DNA of 52,268 nt from DTU018 sp964618175 (GTDB lineage: Bacteria; Bacillota; Syntrophomonadia; Syntrophomonadales; Syntrophomonadaceae). Positions 7,804 through 16,705 of this stretch are shown here, one piece after another; position 1 is the first letter of the stretch, and every line of letters starts with the position of its first letter. Both the position numbers and the translations under genes were made by a program. The stretch lies in NCBI GenBank assembly GCA_964618175.1, contig CAZTZX010000005.1:1-52268 (forward strand), given 5' to 3'. Below the pieces are notes generated by a model. The model made no database searches. It worked only from the letters and a program-made list of their open reading frames with translations, and was not told where the DNA came from.

Positions 7804-8518
7804 ATTCTTTATCCCCTTTACTATGCCGGCGAGCTTGCAAAAGTCCTTCGGCAATGATTATGTCCTCAGGTGTAGTAATTTTCAAATTATCGTATAGGCC
7901 CGCTACCACTTTGACCCGGCCTATGTATCTCTCAAACAAAGAGGCATCATCAGTAGCTTGAAAATTATCATGATAGGCTTCCTGATAAGCTTTCTTAAGT
8001 TCATCATACTGAAATATCTGAGGAGTCTGAACCGCAATAACACTGGTGCGATCAAGTGTGTGCCCGACAAAGCTATCTCGGTCGACCATCTTTAGAGTAT
8101 CTCGGGCCAATACTCCTGGTATGGCTGCCCCCCATTGCCGCGCTTCCCGATATAATGAGTCGAGCAGTTCCAGCGACAAAAGCGGCCGCGCACCATCATG
8201 CACAGCCACATAAGCAGTATGCTCATCCAGATGGTTTAAGCCCGCCCAGACAGAATCCTGCCGCTCTGAGCCGCCCGCCACTACCCGGGACACCTTGCGG
8301 TAATTATATTTGCTTACTATCTCCTGCTCACAAAACCCGACTTCAGTGGATTTGGCCACGATCACAACTTCGTCTATGGGATCATACTGTTCAAATAGAT
8401 CCAAGGAATAGGCTAAGACCGGTCGGTTGTTCAGCAACAGGTATTGTTTGTTGATTCGGCTCCCCATGCGGCTGCCGGTTCCAGCAGCCGCGACAACAAC
8501 CCGGAGGTTGTCATCCAT
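7781..8518 (-). CDS. ispD: 2-C-methyl-D-erythritol 4-phosphate cytidylyltransferase
   Basis: Transfers CMP from CTP to MEP, the third step of the MEP pathway (245 residues). The CTP-binding glycine-rich start VVVAAAGTGSRMGSRINKQY is complete, and AVHDGARPL and the later TPQIF motif are present. The start overlaps the yacL stop by 8 nt, and the 3' end overlaps ispF by 23 nt, a tight coupled unit. Confidence 0.95.
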   Translation of the reverse strand: MDDNLRVVVAAAGTGSRMGSRINKQYLLLNNRPVLAYSLDLFEQYDPIDEVVIVAKSTEVGFCEQEIVSKYNYRKVSRVVAGGSERQDSVWAGLNHLDEHTAYVAVHDGARPLLSLELLDSLYREARQWGAAIPGVLARDTLKMVDRDSFVGHTLDRTSVIAVQTPQIFQYDELKKAYQEAYHDNFQATDDASLFERYIGRVKVVAGLYDNLKITTPEDIIIAEGLLQARRHSKGDKEYAHRHRL

Positions 8519-9629
8519 ACATATTCACCTCTGGCACGCCCTGCAAGCTGTGCTCATGACTAAACTGTGATTCTTCCTTAATTTTACGGGTAAAAATCAT
8601 GCGGCCGGCAGCAGTTTGGAACACGCTGGTAACCATGACTTCCAGATCCTTGCCTATCTGGTGGTGAGCATCTTCTACTACCACCATGGTTCCATCTTCC
8701 AGGTAGCCAACCCCCTGCCCGTTTTCCTTGCCTTCCTTAATAACCGTGACATGCATGGTCTCACCAGGGTAGACAATCATTTTTACAGCATTGGTCAGCT
8801 CATTAATGTTTAGTACGGATATTCCCTGTAGCTCGGCAACTTTGTTAAGGTTGTAGTCGTTAGTGATAATATTGGCCTTCAACTGCTTGCAGAGACGGAT
8901 TAATTTGGCATCCACTTCCCTTTCTTCAAGGATGGCTGCATCTGTCACATCCATTATATCAATTTTTATACTGGAATGTTTTTGCATTTTGGATAGCAGT
9001 TCCAAGCCGCGCCGCCCTTTGTTGCGGCGGATGTTGTCAGATGAGTCAGCTATATGCTGTAGTTCTTCAATAACAAATGTAGGTACGATCAAACAGCCTT
9101 CCAGAAAGTTGCTTAAACAAACATCATAAATGCGCCCATCGATAATAGCACTGGTATCAACTACTTTAGGGGCTAACCGATTGATGGGTGACCTAACATC
9201 CAAACGTTTACTCATACCGGGCATAAGCCGTATTATTTCTCCTCCGCGTCGACTGCCCACTTTTAATCCTATGTAGACACAGGCAGCAAATACGAACAGA
9301 GTCAAGTAGACCCCCACTCCTTTAAGCATAGATAAGGGATAACTTCCTAACACCCCGGTAAGAATGCCAAACATCAAGCCTGAGCTACTTCCTACTATTA
9401 CTTCCATGGAGACCGAGTCCAGATAGCTATTAAATCCAGCTGTAATCCGCTTGACCAGATTTTTGGCCCATCCCATGGCGGTATAAGATATTACCAGGGA
9501 GACTAGGGCAATCATAACCAATTGCGATTTCTGAGCGGTAAAAAATAGGTAGGATACATAAGTTATCCAAGCTGAACAGATAATAGCTAAACCTATAATT
9601 ATTTTTGACAATTTTAGGTGGTCATACAA
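8511..9629 (-). CDS. yacL: membrane-anchored PIN/TRAM domain protein (YacL-like)
   Basis: About 372 residues. Four hydrophobic segments cover the first 130 residues. A PIN nuclease-like domain then starts at KVVDTSAIIDGRIYDVC, with the acidic residues TSAIIDGR, EREVDAKL and IITNDYNL. A TRAM domain (GETMHVTVIKEGKENGQGVG) comes near the C-terminus. A role in RNA binding or cleavage at the membrane is inferred from the domains. The likely start is TTG at 9627-9629, placed 6 nt after GGAGGTG; the longer frame starts at a GTG inside that Shine-Dalgarno. It is the first gene of the ispD-ispF-gltX unit, as in Bacillus. Confidence 0.9.
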   Translation of the reverse strand: MYDHLKLSKIIIGLAIICSAWITYVSYLFFTAQKSQLVMIALVSLVISYTAMGWAKNLVKRITAGFNSYLDSVSMEVIVGSSSGLMFGILTGVLGSYPLSMLKGVGVYLTLFVFAACVYIGLKVGSRRGGEIIRLMPGMSKRLDVRSPINRLAPKVVDTSAIIDGRIYDVCLSNFLEGCLIVPTFVIEELQHIADSSDNIRRNKGRRGLELLSKMQKHSSIKIDIMDVTDAAILEEREVDAKLIRLCKQLKANIITNDYNLNKVAELQGISVLNINELTNAVKMIVYPGETMHVTVIKEGKENGQGVGYLEDGTMVVVEDAHHQIGKDLEVMVTSVFQTAAGRMIFTRKIKEESQFSHEHSLQGVPEVNMYG

Positions 9630-9671
9630 TTTATACACCTCCACCTTTTATTTTTCTATTCTGGATGTATA

Positions 9672-9700
9672 ATTATACTCACCGAGGCAAATTTTTCTAA
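9672..9700 (-). promoter_or_regulatory. candidate promoter of yacL-ispD-ispF-gltX
   Basis: A perfect -10 TATAAT (9672-9677) with a poor -35 TTAGAA (9695-9700) 17 nt away. It points away from the divergent plus-strand promoter at 9741. Confidence 0.5.
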
Positions 9701-9740
9701 CAATACCGGATCCAAGCCCTATTTTCTGCCCCACCCTTAA

Positions 9741-9770
9741 TTGACAGTGCCCTTTGGGCAAGGCTATAAT
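9741..9770 (+). promoter_or_regulatory. promoter with palindromic spacer, upstream of the 9808 gene
   Basis: Perfect TTGACA (9741-9746) and TATAAT (9765-9770) with an 18-nt spacer. The spacer contains a perfect inverted repeat TGCCC-TTT-GGGCA (9748-9760), positioned as a repressor operator would be. Confidence 0.8.
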
Positions 9771-9807
9771 TAGTTAGATCACCAAAAGAGGGGGGCAATT
9801 CTTCACC

Positions 9808-10206
9808 ATGAAGGATCTGATTTGTGATGAATTTCAGAATGTTGTAGGTGATCTTTTAATACGCCATAGCAGTATTCTGGATATTCTCTCCAAACTGGCC
9901 GAATCCAACAGCCGCGTGAATAGAGCGGTGGTCAAGTCAATTACTGATTGCGGATGCTTATCAGTTCATGCCCAGAAGGCGCAAATTCCTGAAAATGTTG
10001 AATCCTTTGATGAACTCCGTCAATTTTTGGATAGTCATCTACGTGGAGAACTATGCCCCAACTGCGAAGAAGTGGTATACAGTGAGTTGGGGAAAATGTT
10101 GTTTTATTCAGCCGCTCTGTGCAATACCCTCAACCTAAGTTTGTATGATGTCTTTATTAAGGAATATAAAGAAGCCTCCACTCTAGGCATCTTTAATATG
10201 ACCTGA
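9808..10206 (+). CDS. conserved small protein, DUF1573-like Clostridia family
   Basis: A soluble 132-residue protein with no signal peptide or membrane segment. It has a helical N-terminus, a Cys pair in SITDCGCLSV (about 46-52) and another in GELCPNCEEV (about 80-87), which together could bind a metal. It resembles short proteins annotated DUF1573 in Clostridia, but I recall this from memory and the function is unknown. It has its own strong promoter and terminator. GAGGGGGG lies about 12 nt before the ATG. It starts the plus-strand insertion between yacL and disA. Confidence 0.8.
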   Translation: MKDLICDEFQNVVGDLLIRHSSILDILSKLAESNSRVNRAVVKSITDCGCLSVHAQKAQIPENVESFDELRQFLDSHLRGELCPNCEEVVYSELGKMLFYSAALCNTLNLSLYDVFIKEYKEASTLGIFNMT

Positions 10207-10231
10207 TAATTCTTCAACCGCCTGTTTTACA

Positions 10232-10264
10232 AACCTGACTGCCAACCATCAGTCAGGTTTTTTG
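10232..10264 (+). terminator. terminator after the 9808 gene
   Basis: A perfect 10-bp stem AACCTGACTG/CAGTCAGGTT (10232-10241, 10250-10259) with an 8-nt loop and a T run. It isolates the small gene from the ABC system downstream. Confidence 0.9.
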
Positions 10265-10393
10265 TTTGGCTTTCTTTTCATAATCCTGAAAATAATAGAA
10301 AGGATTTTAGCTGTCGATACGTAATTAATGCAGGAGATATGTTTTTGAGTACTGGTCTGGCTGGGTTTTAAATATGTGGGGAAGTGGCGAAAA

Positions 10394-11098
10394 ATGGATC
10401 ATGCTGTCCAAATCAGCGATTTGCGCAAAGTATATCGGGTGGGAGACGAAAAGGTAGTTGCCTTGGATAGTGTGTCTCTGACCATTAAGCCAGGTGAGAT
10501 CTGCTGTATATTGGGAACTTCCGGCTCGGGAAAGTCTACTTTACTTAATATGTTGGCGGGACTGGAAAAACCTACCCGTGGAGAAGTCTACTTGCTGGGC
10601 AAATCCATTCATAATATGGATGAACGGCAGTTAGCCCATTTTCGTCAGCGCTACCTGGGTTTTATTTTTCAGTCCTATTATCTGCTGCCGGCTTTAACAG
10701 CCTTGGAAAATGTCAGTCTTCCCCTGGCTTTTCGGGGAATAGATCGCCGCACACGCCAGCGTCAAGCCAATCAAATATTGACGGCGGTAGGATTAAGCAA
10801 GCACCTGCGCCACCGTCCCACCCAAATGAGCGGCGGGCAACAGCAACGGGTGGGAATTGCTCGAGCATTTGTGGGTACACCTCCACTAGTATTGGCTGAT
10901 GAACCGACCGGTAATTTGGATTCAACTACCACTCGAGAAGTGATGAACCTTATTATTAACTTGGCCCATCAGCACAAACAAACCATGTTGATCGTTACCC
11001 ATGATCAAGAGGTGGCATCCTATGCAGACAAAATCATTCACGTCCTGGACGGCCGTATCGAAAGTATAGAAAATAATTTAAGGGAAGTGAGTCAATGA
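10394..11098 (+). CDS. ABC transporter ATP-binding protein (MacB/LolD type)
   Basis: The ATPase subunit (234 residues) of a MacB-like type VII ABC system. Walker A GTSGSGKSTLLN, Q-loop FQSYYLLPALTALENV, signature MSGGQQQRVGIARAF, Walker B VLADEPTGNLD and H-loop IVTHDQE are all intact. ATG 10394 (MDHAVQ) is chosen over a GTG at 10376, which has no ribosome site. A possible promoter, TTGAGT (10345-10350) with a weak -10 near 10369, sits just upstream. It overlaps the next gene by 4 nt (ATGA). The substrate is unknown; the family couples ATP hydrolysis to periplasmic or extracytoplasmic mechanical work or export. Confidence 0.93.
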   Translation: MDHAVQISDLRKVYRVGDEKVVALDSVSLTIKPGEICCILGTSGSGKSTLLNMLAGLEKPTRGEVYLLGKSIHNMDERQLAHFRQRYLGFIFQSYYLLPALTALENVSLPLAFRGIDRRTRQRQANQILTAVGLSKHLRHRPTQMSGGQQQRVGIARAFVGTPPLVLADEPTGNLDSTTTREVMNLIINLAHQHKQTMLIVTHDQEVASYADKIIHVLDGRIESIENNLREVSQ

Positions 11099-12759
11099 GA
11101 AAGGCAGGTTGGCTAGCCTTTGTTTTGGCTGGTCTTATCTGGTGGGCAATACCCCTGGCTACTCTTGCTGCTGAAGATCCTCAATATGTGGAACAAGATC
11201 CTATCATATTGATTGCTAATGATCGCTGGATGCCTGAATTAGAGGCAGGTAGCCAGACCGAGCTGTCCATTCCTATTAAAAACAATGGGGGCAGGGCATA
11301 TAATGTGCTTATCTCTCTGGGAACCGGTGACCCCAGTTCTCTGCCATTTAAGACAGACAAGATGTCATTCGACAAATATATTTCCAGTTTTACCGGTACC
11401 ACCTTATACAGCATCCCGATAACAATTCCCGGCAATGTCGCAGCGGGTATTTATCCACTGTCCGTAAATGTGTCCTACGAGAGTAGTTCCGGAGCGGGCG
11501 GTAGTGCTTCAGCCACGGTATACATAAAAATAAGCAGTGATTTGCGCCAGCCCCAGCTAAAATTGCTGGGCCTACAGATGGAAGGCGATGCGCTTGAAGC
11601 AGATTCTACTCAGGTGGTCAAACTCAACTTGAAAAATGACAGTGATATACCGATAAATTCGATCAACTTGCGCTTGACCGGCTTTGCCACCGAAGGAATA
11701 AATCTGGATAACTGGCCGGATAGCCAGTTTGTTAAGGCTATGGAAGCAGGCGAACTGCACCCCGTGGAATTTCGACTGCAGGCAGGTTCCAAAATGGAGA
11801 GCGGAACCTACCCCCTGGATCTGACGATCGATTTCCAGGATCAATACCATAACAAATACACTCAGGAGCAAAAAGTCTATGTGCCGGTAGCCGGAAAAGG
11901 TGAGCAAGATGATTTGATTGCCCGCATTCTGCTGGAGGATTATTATCTGGGTGGAGACTTCGTTCAGGCTGGCCAGACCTTTCCACTGACTCTATTGTTC
12001 AGAAACACCAGTAAAAATACTGCCGTCGCTAATATTAAAGTCAGCCTTTCATCTGAAGGAGATATCTTTGCTCCGGTGGGCAGCAGCAGTTCCTTTTACT
12101 TCCCGGAAATTGCCCCGGGGGCAACGGTCGAGCACACCCTCAGACTCAATACCCAGCCCAATGCCGAGCATAAAGTATATTCCCTGGTAGCCAAGCTGGA
12201 TTATCAGGACGAAGATGGCAACCAACTGGAGGAACAAGAAACCATTAGCCTGCCGGTAGTCAAAGAAATGAAGTTGGCTACTTCAGATGTTGAGATGTCT
12301 CCCGAAGCGTATCTGGGTAGTCCTACCAGCATTACTTTGGATCTATATAATACCGGACGCAGTACCATTCGCAACCTCATGATAACAACGGAGGGGGACT
12401 TCGATATCCAGAACGGAACCTTATTTATCGGCACTCTAGAAGCGGGCCAGGATGACTATTATGATGCTACCTTAGTTCCTGCTCAGGAGGGCGAACTACC
12501 GGGCAAGGTCATCCTCTCCTATGAAGATGAACTGGGCCAGCCCTATCGGCTGGAAAAAGCTTTTACTCTTACAGTAATGCCAGCTGCTCCCCCACCCATG
12601 TTCGGGCCGGAAATGCCCCTGGAGGAATCCCCGCAGAGCCCCCTGAAAAGATGGATGATAGCCGCCGGTGTTTTACTGGTACTGGCCACGGTTATAACAA
12701 TAATAATTATTCGTCGCCGCCATCATCGCCGTATGAAAGAAGTTGAACTGGATGAATAA
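11095..12759 (+). CDS. secreted, membrane-anchored protein with tandem Ig-like (COG1361/CARDB-like) domains
   Basis: 554 residues. A signal peptide (1-25, ending ATLAA) is followed by about four similar beta-rich repeats at roughly 45-145, 165-265, 280-380 and 390-490. Each has the pattern IxNNGxxxxxN...GxYPLxVxVxYxD. A proline-rich linker (PAAPPPMFGPEMPLEE), one membrane segment (about 517-540) and an RRRHHRR cytoplasmic tail follow. The topology is therefore extracellular with a C-terminal anchor. The gene lies between an ABC ATPase and its permease, overlapping both, so it probably works as the external partner of that complex. Such domains occur in S-layer-like proteins. The ligand is unknown. 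Confidence 0.88.
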   Translation: MRKAGWLAFVLAGLIWWAIPLATLAAEDPQYVEQDPIILIANDRWMPELEAGSQTELSIPIKNNGGRAYNVLISLGTGDPSSLPFKTDKMSFDKYISSFTGTTLYSIPITIPGNVAAGIYPLSVNVSYESSSGAGGSASATVYIKISSDLRQPQLKLLGLQMEGDALEADSTQVVKLNLKNDSDIPINSINLRLTGFATEGINLDNWPDSQFVKAMEAGELHPVEFRLQAGSKMESGTYPLDLTIDFQDQYHNKYTQEQKVYVPVAGKGEQDDLIARILLEDYYLGGDFVQAGQTFPLTLLFRNTSKNTAVANIKVSLSSEGDIFAPVGSSSSFYFPEIAPGATVEHTLRLNTQPNAEHKVYSLVAKLDYQDEDGNQLEEQETISLPVVKEMKLATSDVEMSPEAYLGSPTSITLDLYNTGRSTIRNLMITTEGDFDIQNGTLFIGTLEAGQDDYYDATLVPAQEGELPGKVILSYEDELGQPYRLEKAFTLTVMPAAPPPMFGPEMPLEESPQSPLKRWMIAAGVLLVLATVITIIIIRRRHHRRMKEVELDE

Positions 12760-14116
12760 GCGCGATATTGTGCAGATGAGTCTGGTCAATATGCTGCGGC
12801 GCAAAACCCGTACCTTTCTAACTGTTACCGGAGTAATCATTGGTACCAGTTCTATAGTGGTAATGATGTCACTGGGACTGGCTATGGATAAAACTTTCCA
12901 GGATCAAATGGGTCAAATGGGCAGTCTTAATATCATTGAGGTTTACCCTTTCGCGCCCTATATAGAAGGAAATATGTCTTACCGAAGTGACGAGGTGCGT
13001 TTGGATGATCAGACCATTCAGCAATTTGTAGCCATTCCTGGAGTAGAAGCAGTAATGCCGCAAAAAAGCGGTTATATGCGGCTAGTTGCCGGACGAATGG
13101 TGGCAGACATGTCTATTGTGGGTATAAAACCGGAGCTGCTGGAGTCTTTCGATTTTGAAACAGAAAGCGGTCGCCTCTTGCATGCCGGAGATAAGGAGGC
13201 CATACTTTTCGGTAAATACGTGGCTGACTTTTTCTACAACCCCCGCCTGCCTAATCAAAACAGAGGGTTTGATCCTTCCGGTCAACCGCAGTTAGACTTG
13301 ATCAGCAATAACCTGTTGATCACTTCAGATCTAAGCTATGGAGAACGCCGCCGATCTTCGGAGGGCGAACAGGAAAGCAAGCCCCCTCAACCTCACGAAA
13401 TAAAAGGGGTAGGCATTATTAAAGAAAGCGGCGATGAGAAAGACTATCAGGCTTACATGAGCTTGACGACCCTGGAAAAGATCCAAAAGGAGGATGAGCG
13501 CTTCCAGCGTTCTCAGTCCACGGATCGCTCCTCGCGTAGCAATGGTTCCCAACAGTCTGGTTATGAGCAGGTCCGAGTAAAAGTAGGAGACTTGGAATTA
13601 GTTGAGACCATTCAAGAACAGATTAAGAACATGGGCTTCCAATCCCACAGCTTGCTCGATATGTTAAATACCATGAAAAAGACCTCTCGCACCCTGCAGG
13701 CTATCCTGGGTGGTATAGGTGCAGTGAGTCTGTTAGTGGCGGCCATCGGTATCACCAATACCATGGTTATGAGTATTTATGAGCGCACGAAAGAAATCGG
13801 AGTCATGAAAGTTCTGGGAGCCGATCTGAGGGATATCGGCAAAATGTTTTTATTTGAGGCTGGCTTAATTGGTCTGGCGGGAGGAGGCTTAGGAGTCGCC
13901 TTCAGCTATTTAGTGTCCCTGCTGCTAAACCATTTGTCGGCAGGGTTCATGGGCGGGATGATGGGAGGGGCTCCCGGGCAAATCTCCATTATTACTCCTG
14001 TTCTAGCCATAAGCGCTTTGCTTTTTTCGACCATGATCGGCCTTATAGCCGGTTATTTGCCGGCCCGGCGAGCTATGCATCTCAGTGCTTTAGATGCCCT
14101 CCGGGCAGAGACCTAA
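12752..14116 (+). CDS. MacB/FtsX-type ABC permease
   Basis: About 454 residues. The N-terminal membrane helix (about 20-42, TFLTVTGVIIGTSSIVVMM) precedes a large extracytoplasmic MacB-PCD domain (about 45-310) that contains a low-complexity Ser/Gln/Arg stretch. Three C-terminal helices form the FtsX domain, with the conserved ERTKEIGVMKVLGA after the second helix and a Gly/Met-rich loop (GFMGGMMGGAPG) before the last. ATG 12752 is preferred over the TTG at 12743. It overlaps the 3' end of the Ig-like gene by 8 nt. With the ATPase at 10394 it forms a complete ABC system. Export or envelope sensing is inferred. Confidence 0.92.
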   Translation: MNKRDIVQMSLVNMLRRKTRTFLTVTGVIIGTSSIVVMMSLGLAMDKTFQDQMGQMGSLNIIEVYPFAPYIEGNMSYRSDEVRLDDQTIQQFVAIPGVEAVMPQKSGYMRLVAGRMVADMSIVGIKPELLESFDFETESGRLLHAGDKEAILFGKYVADFFYNPRLPNQNRGFDPSGQPQLDLISNNLLITSDLSYGERRRSSEGEQESKPPQPHEIKGVGIIKESGDEKDYQAYMSLTTLEKIQKEDERFQRSQSTDRSSRSNGSQQSGYEQVRVKVGDLELVETIQEQIKNMGFQSHSLLDMLNTMKKTSRTLQAILGGIGAVSLLVAAIGITNTMVMSIYERTKEIGVMKVLGADLRDIGKMFLFEAGLIGLAGGGLGVAFSYLVSLLLNHLSAGFMGGMMGGAPGQISIITPVLAISALLFSTMIGLIAGYLPARRAMHLSALDALRAET

Positions 14117-14155
14117 ATACTGCCCTGCTATAGAATTTACATGGTTGAGTCTGCG

Positions 14156-14214
14156 CGGGCTAAACTACGTACTCCAGGATCAACTGCTCCTGCATACGTT
14201 TTAGCCCGTTTTTT
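14156..14214 (+). terminator. terminator of the ABC operon, embedded in the 3' end of disA
   Basis: A long bulged hairpin: CGGGCTAAA (14156-14164) pairs with TTTAGCCCG (14200-14208), ACGTA with TACGT, and CAGGA with TCCTG, followed by TTTTTT (14209-14214) on the plus strand. The stem also encodes the last codons and stop of disA on the minus strand. Confidence 0.85.
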
Positions 14215-15233
14215 ATGGAGCGCGCCCGCACCTCGCCAATGCCTTCCACTTCGTCCAATTCTTCAATGGAAGCTCGCAGAATATGACCGAGCAAGCCAAA
14301 ACGATCTACCAGGTTATCAATAATAGGCACGGGTATACGCGGAAGTTTTTGCAGCATCCGATACCCGCGCGGTGATACCTGCTGTTCAAGATGACCGGTT
14401 GTACTTCCTAGTGCCAGAGTTTTGGCAATGAATACTGAATCCGATATATCCTCTTCAAATCCCCGCAGCAGGTTGCTCATTATTTCCTGCGGTGAACGTT
14501 CGGTCATATTGGAGTAATCCTGAATAATATAGAGGGCCTCATCGTGCACATTGGCCACCAGTTCATCCAACTGCATTTTAACCAAACGCCCTTCAGTTCC
14601 CAGCTCGGCAATATAGTTTTCGATCTCCTGAGCGATGTGCAGGACTTTGATGCTGCGGCGCAGCACTTCACAGACTTCTGATAGGGTTACCATATCTTCG
14701 AATTCCAGTCCGCCCAGCCTCTGCAGTTCCCGGATCAAAACGTTACGATACTTCTCCAAGGTCTGCAAGGCCTGATTGGCCTTGACCAGGATAGTCGAAA
14801 GTTCTCTCAGGCGAAAAGTAGTATTACCTTGGTATAAAGTAACCACCTGACGGCGCTGTGATATGGCCACCACCAAAACCCCTACCTGGCGGGCCACTCT
14901 CTGGGCAGTGCGATGCCTGATGCCGGTCTCATTTGAAGGTATGTTGGCATCAGGATCCAACTGAGCATTCGCGATCAGGATCTTGGAGGCATCACTGTTC
15001 ATAATGATGGCCCCATCCATTTTGGCTAATTCATACAACCGGGCCGGAGAATATTCGCAATTAATCTCAAAGCCCCCGCTCACCAGATTCATCAACTCGG
15101 GAGAATCCCCTACCACGATCAGTCCTCCCGTATTAGCATGCAGGACATTCTCGATGCCTAAGCGAAATAGAGTTCCCGGCGCCAGCATCTGCAGATAGTT
15201 GCGAAAATTGCCTTGATAAATGTCTTCCACCAC
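14160..15233 (-). CDS. disA: diadenylate cyclase and DNA scanning protein DisA
   Basis: Makes c-di-AMP from two ATP and scans DNA for lesions, delaying sporulation when the genome is damaged. The DAC domain has MDGAII (DGA at residues 73-75) and GIRHRTAQR (RHR at 106-108). A helical linker and a C-terminal helix-hairpin-helix DNA-binding domain (LDEVEGIGEVRARSIKNG) follow. Length 357 is usual. The start is GTG 15231-15233 right behind radA (1 nt gap), with GGAGGGG overlapping the radA stop. DisA activity is known to be controlled by RadA. Its 3' end overlaps the terminator of the convergent ABC operon. Confidence 0.96.
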   Translation of the reverse strand: MVEDIYQGNFRNYLQMLAPGTLFRLGIENVLHANTGGLIVVGDSPELMNLVSGGFEINCEYSPARLYELAKMDGAIIMNSDASKILIANAQLDPDANIPSNETGIRHRTAQRVARQVGVLVVAISQRRQVVTLYQGNTTFRLRELSTILVKANQALQTLEKYRNVLIRELQRLGGLEFEDMVTLSEVCEVLRRSIKVLHIAQEIENYIAELGTEGRLVKMQLDELVANVHDEALYIIQDYSNMTERSPQEIMSNLLRGFEEDISDSVFIAKTLALGSTTGHLEQQVSPRGYRMLQKLPRIPVPIIDNLVDRFGLLGHILRASIEELDEVEGIGEVRARSIKNGLKRMQEQLILEYVV

Positions 15234-15234
15234 A

Positions 15235-16590
15235 TCACCCCTCCGTCATACGTTCCACTAAATCATCAATGGTGCGTACCTCTATAAGCTCCAGGCGTGA
15301 ACCTGGATAACCCCTCCTAACAGAGCTTTCTGGTAGTATTACCTTTTTAAATCCCATTCTGTCAATTTCCTTGAGGCGCTGTTCCAGAAACGGCACCGCG
15401 CGGATCTGTCCAGACAGACTTAATTCCCCAATAAAAACTGTATCAGCGGCAATCGGTTTTTCACGATAGCTGGATACAATGGCAGCGGCTATGGCCAAGT
15501 CAACAGAAGGATCTTTTAAGAAAAGCCCTCCGGTAACTTTTAAGTACACATCATGCGTTGCCAGCGGATAACCGCGGCGCTTTTCTAAGATAGCTATGAT
15601 CAACGCTAAGCGGTTTTGGTCTATACCTGATGCCATCCTTCGAGCATAGCCCGGCCCGGCACTGGCCACCAATGATTGTACTTCGATCAACAACGGGCGA
15701 CTCCCCTCAAAGCTGGAAGAAACCGCCGTACCGCTGCTGACATTCTGGCCAGGGCTAAGAAAAACATATGAAGGGTCTGTTACTTCCACCAAACCCTGTC
15801 CACTCATCTCCATTAATCCAATTTCATCCGTAGAGCCGTAACGATTCTTGACCCCGCGCAGCAGACGAAAGGAAACATTTTTATCACCTTCGAAGTAGAT
15901 AACTACGTCCACAATATGCTCTAGAACCCGGGGCCCAGCTAAAGCTCCTTCCTTGGTTACATGACCTACCAGGAAAAATGTCGTTTCCGTACGTTTAGCA
16001 TACTCCAAGATATGAGCGGTACATTCACGCAGTTGGGCTACGCTGCCGGGAATAGAACTTATACGGGAAGTATATACAGTCTGAATAGAATCAACAATAA
16101 CCACGGCTGGTTGCAAATCCTGTAGGCTAGCTTCCAGTTGATCGATATTTTGCTCGTTTAACAGATATACTCCATCTTCCTCAATGCCCAGACGCAGAGA
16201 ACGCAGACGCAGCTGTTTCATGGATTCTTCTCCAGACAGGTAAACTACCCTTTGTCCAGAGCGCGCCAAATCACTGGCCACCTGTAAGAGCAAGGTCGAT
16301 TTACCTATGCCAGGATCTCCACCTAACAGTATAAGTGAGCCCGGGACGATTCCTCCGCCCAAAACCCGATCCAATTCGGAATTACCGGTAGGCATACGTT
16401 GTATTTCGTCTTGTGTAATCTCCTGCAAGGGTATGGGTTGAGTAATGGGGTGCAGGGAGTGGCTTTTAGGTTGGTTTACGATCTCCTCAATGAGACTGTT
16501 CCAGGCCGAGCATCCGGGACATCGCCCCAGCCACTTGGAAGATTCATACCCACATTCGCTGCAGACAAAGCGATTTATCATTTTACTCAT
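15235..16590 (-). CDS. radA: DNA repair protein RadA (Sms)
   Basis: A RecA-like branch-migration helicase of recombination (451 residues). The Zn finger is C10-C13-C24-C27. Walker A is GGDPGIGKSTLLLQ. The RadA-specific KNRFG motif appears as KNRYG. A C-terminal Lon-like domain (VKVTGGLFLKDPSVDLAIA) is present. The start at 16590 has AGGTGA close upstream. It forms a unit with disA. A terminator after clpC and a -10-like TATAAT at 16608 suggest its own promoter, unlike the continuous Bacillus operon. Confidence 0.95.
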   Translation of the reverse strand: MSKMINRFVCSECGYESSKWLGRCPGCSAWNSLIEEIVNQPKSHSLHPITQPIPLQEITQDEIQRMPTGNSELDRVLGGGIVPGSLILLGGDPGIGKSTLLLQVASDLARSGQRVVYLSGEESMKQLRLRSLRLGIEEDGVYLLNEQNIDQLEASLQDLQPAVVIVDSIQTVYTSRISSIPGSVAQLRECTAHILEYAKRTETTFFLVGHVTKEGALAGPRVLEHIVDVVIYFEGDKNVSFRLLRGVKNRYGSTDEIGLMEMSGQGLVEVTDPSYVFLSPGQNVSSGTAVSSSFEGSRPLLIEVQSLVASAGPGYARRMASGIDQNRLALIIAILEKRRGYPLATHDVYLKVTGGLFLKDPSVDLAIAAAIVSSYREKPIAADTVFIGELSLSGQIRAVPFLEQRLKEIDRMGFKKVILPESSVRRGYPGSRLELIEVRTIDDLVERMTEG

Positions 16591-16607
16591 AAAATCACCT
16601 AAAATAT

Positions 16608-16638
16608 ATTATATCGCACTAGAGAGGAAAGCTGTCTA
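16608..16638 (-). promoter_or_regulatory. weak candidate promoter of radA-disA
   Basis: A -10 TATAAT (16608-16613) with TAGACA (16633-16638) at a long 19-nt spacing. The -10 is convincing and the -35 is not. Confidence 0.4.
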
Positions 16639-16705
16639 AAAAATCCAGCTATTTGAGAGTTTTGCATGATTAACTTTTCCTGAATTATCATTGTACATTA
16701 TAGAA

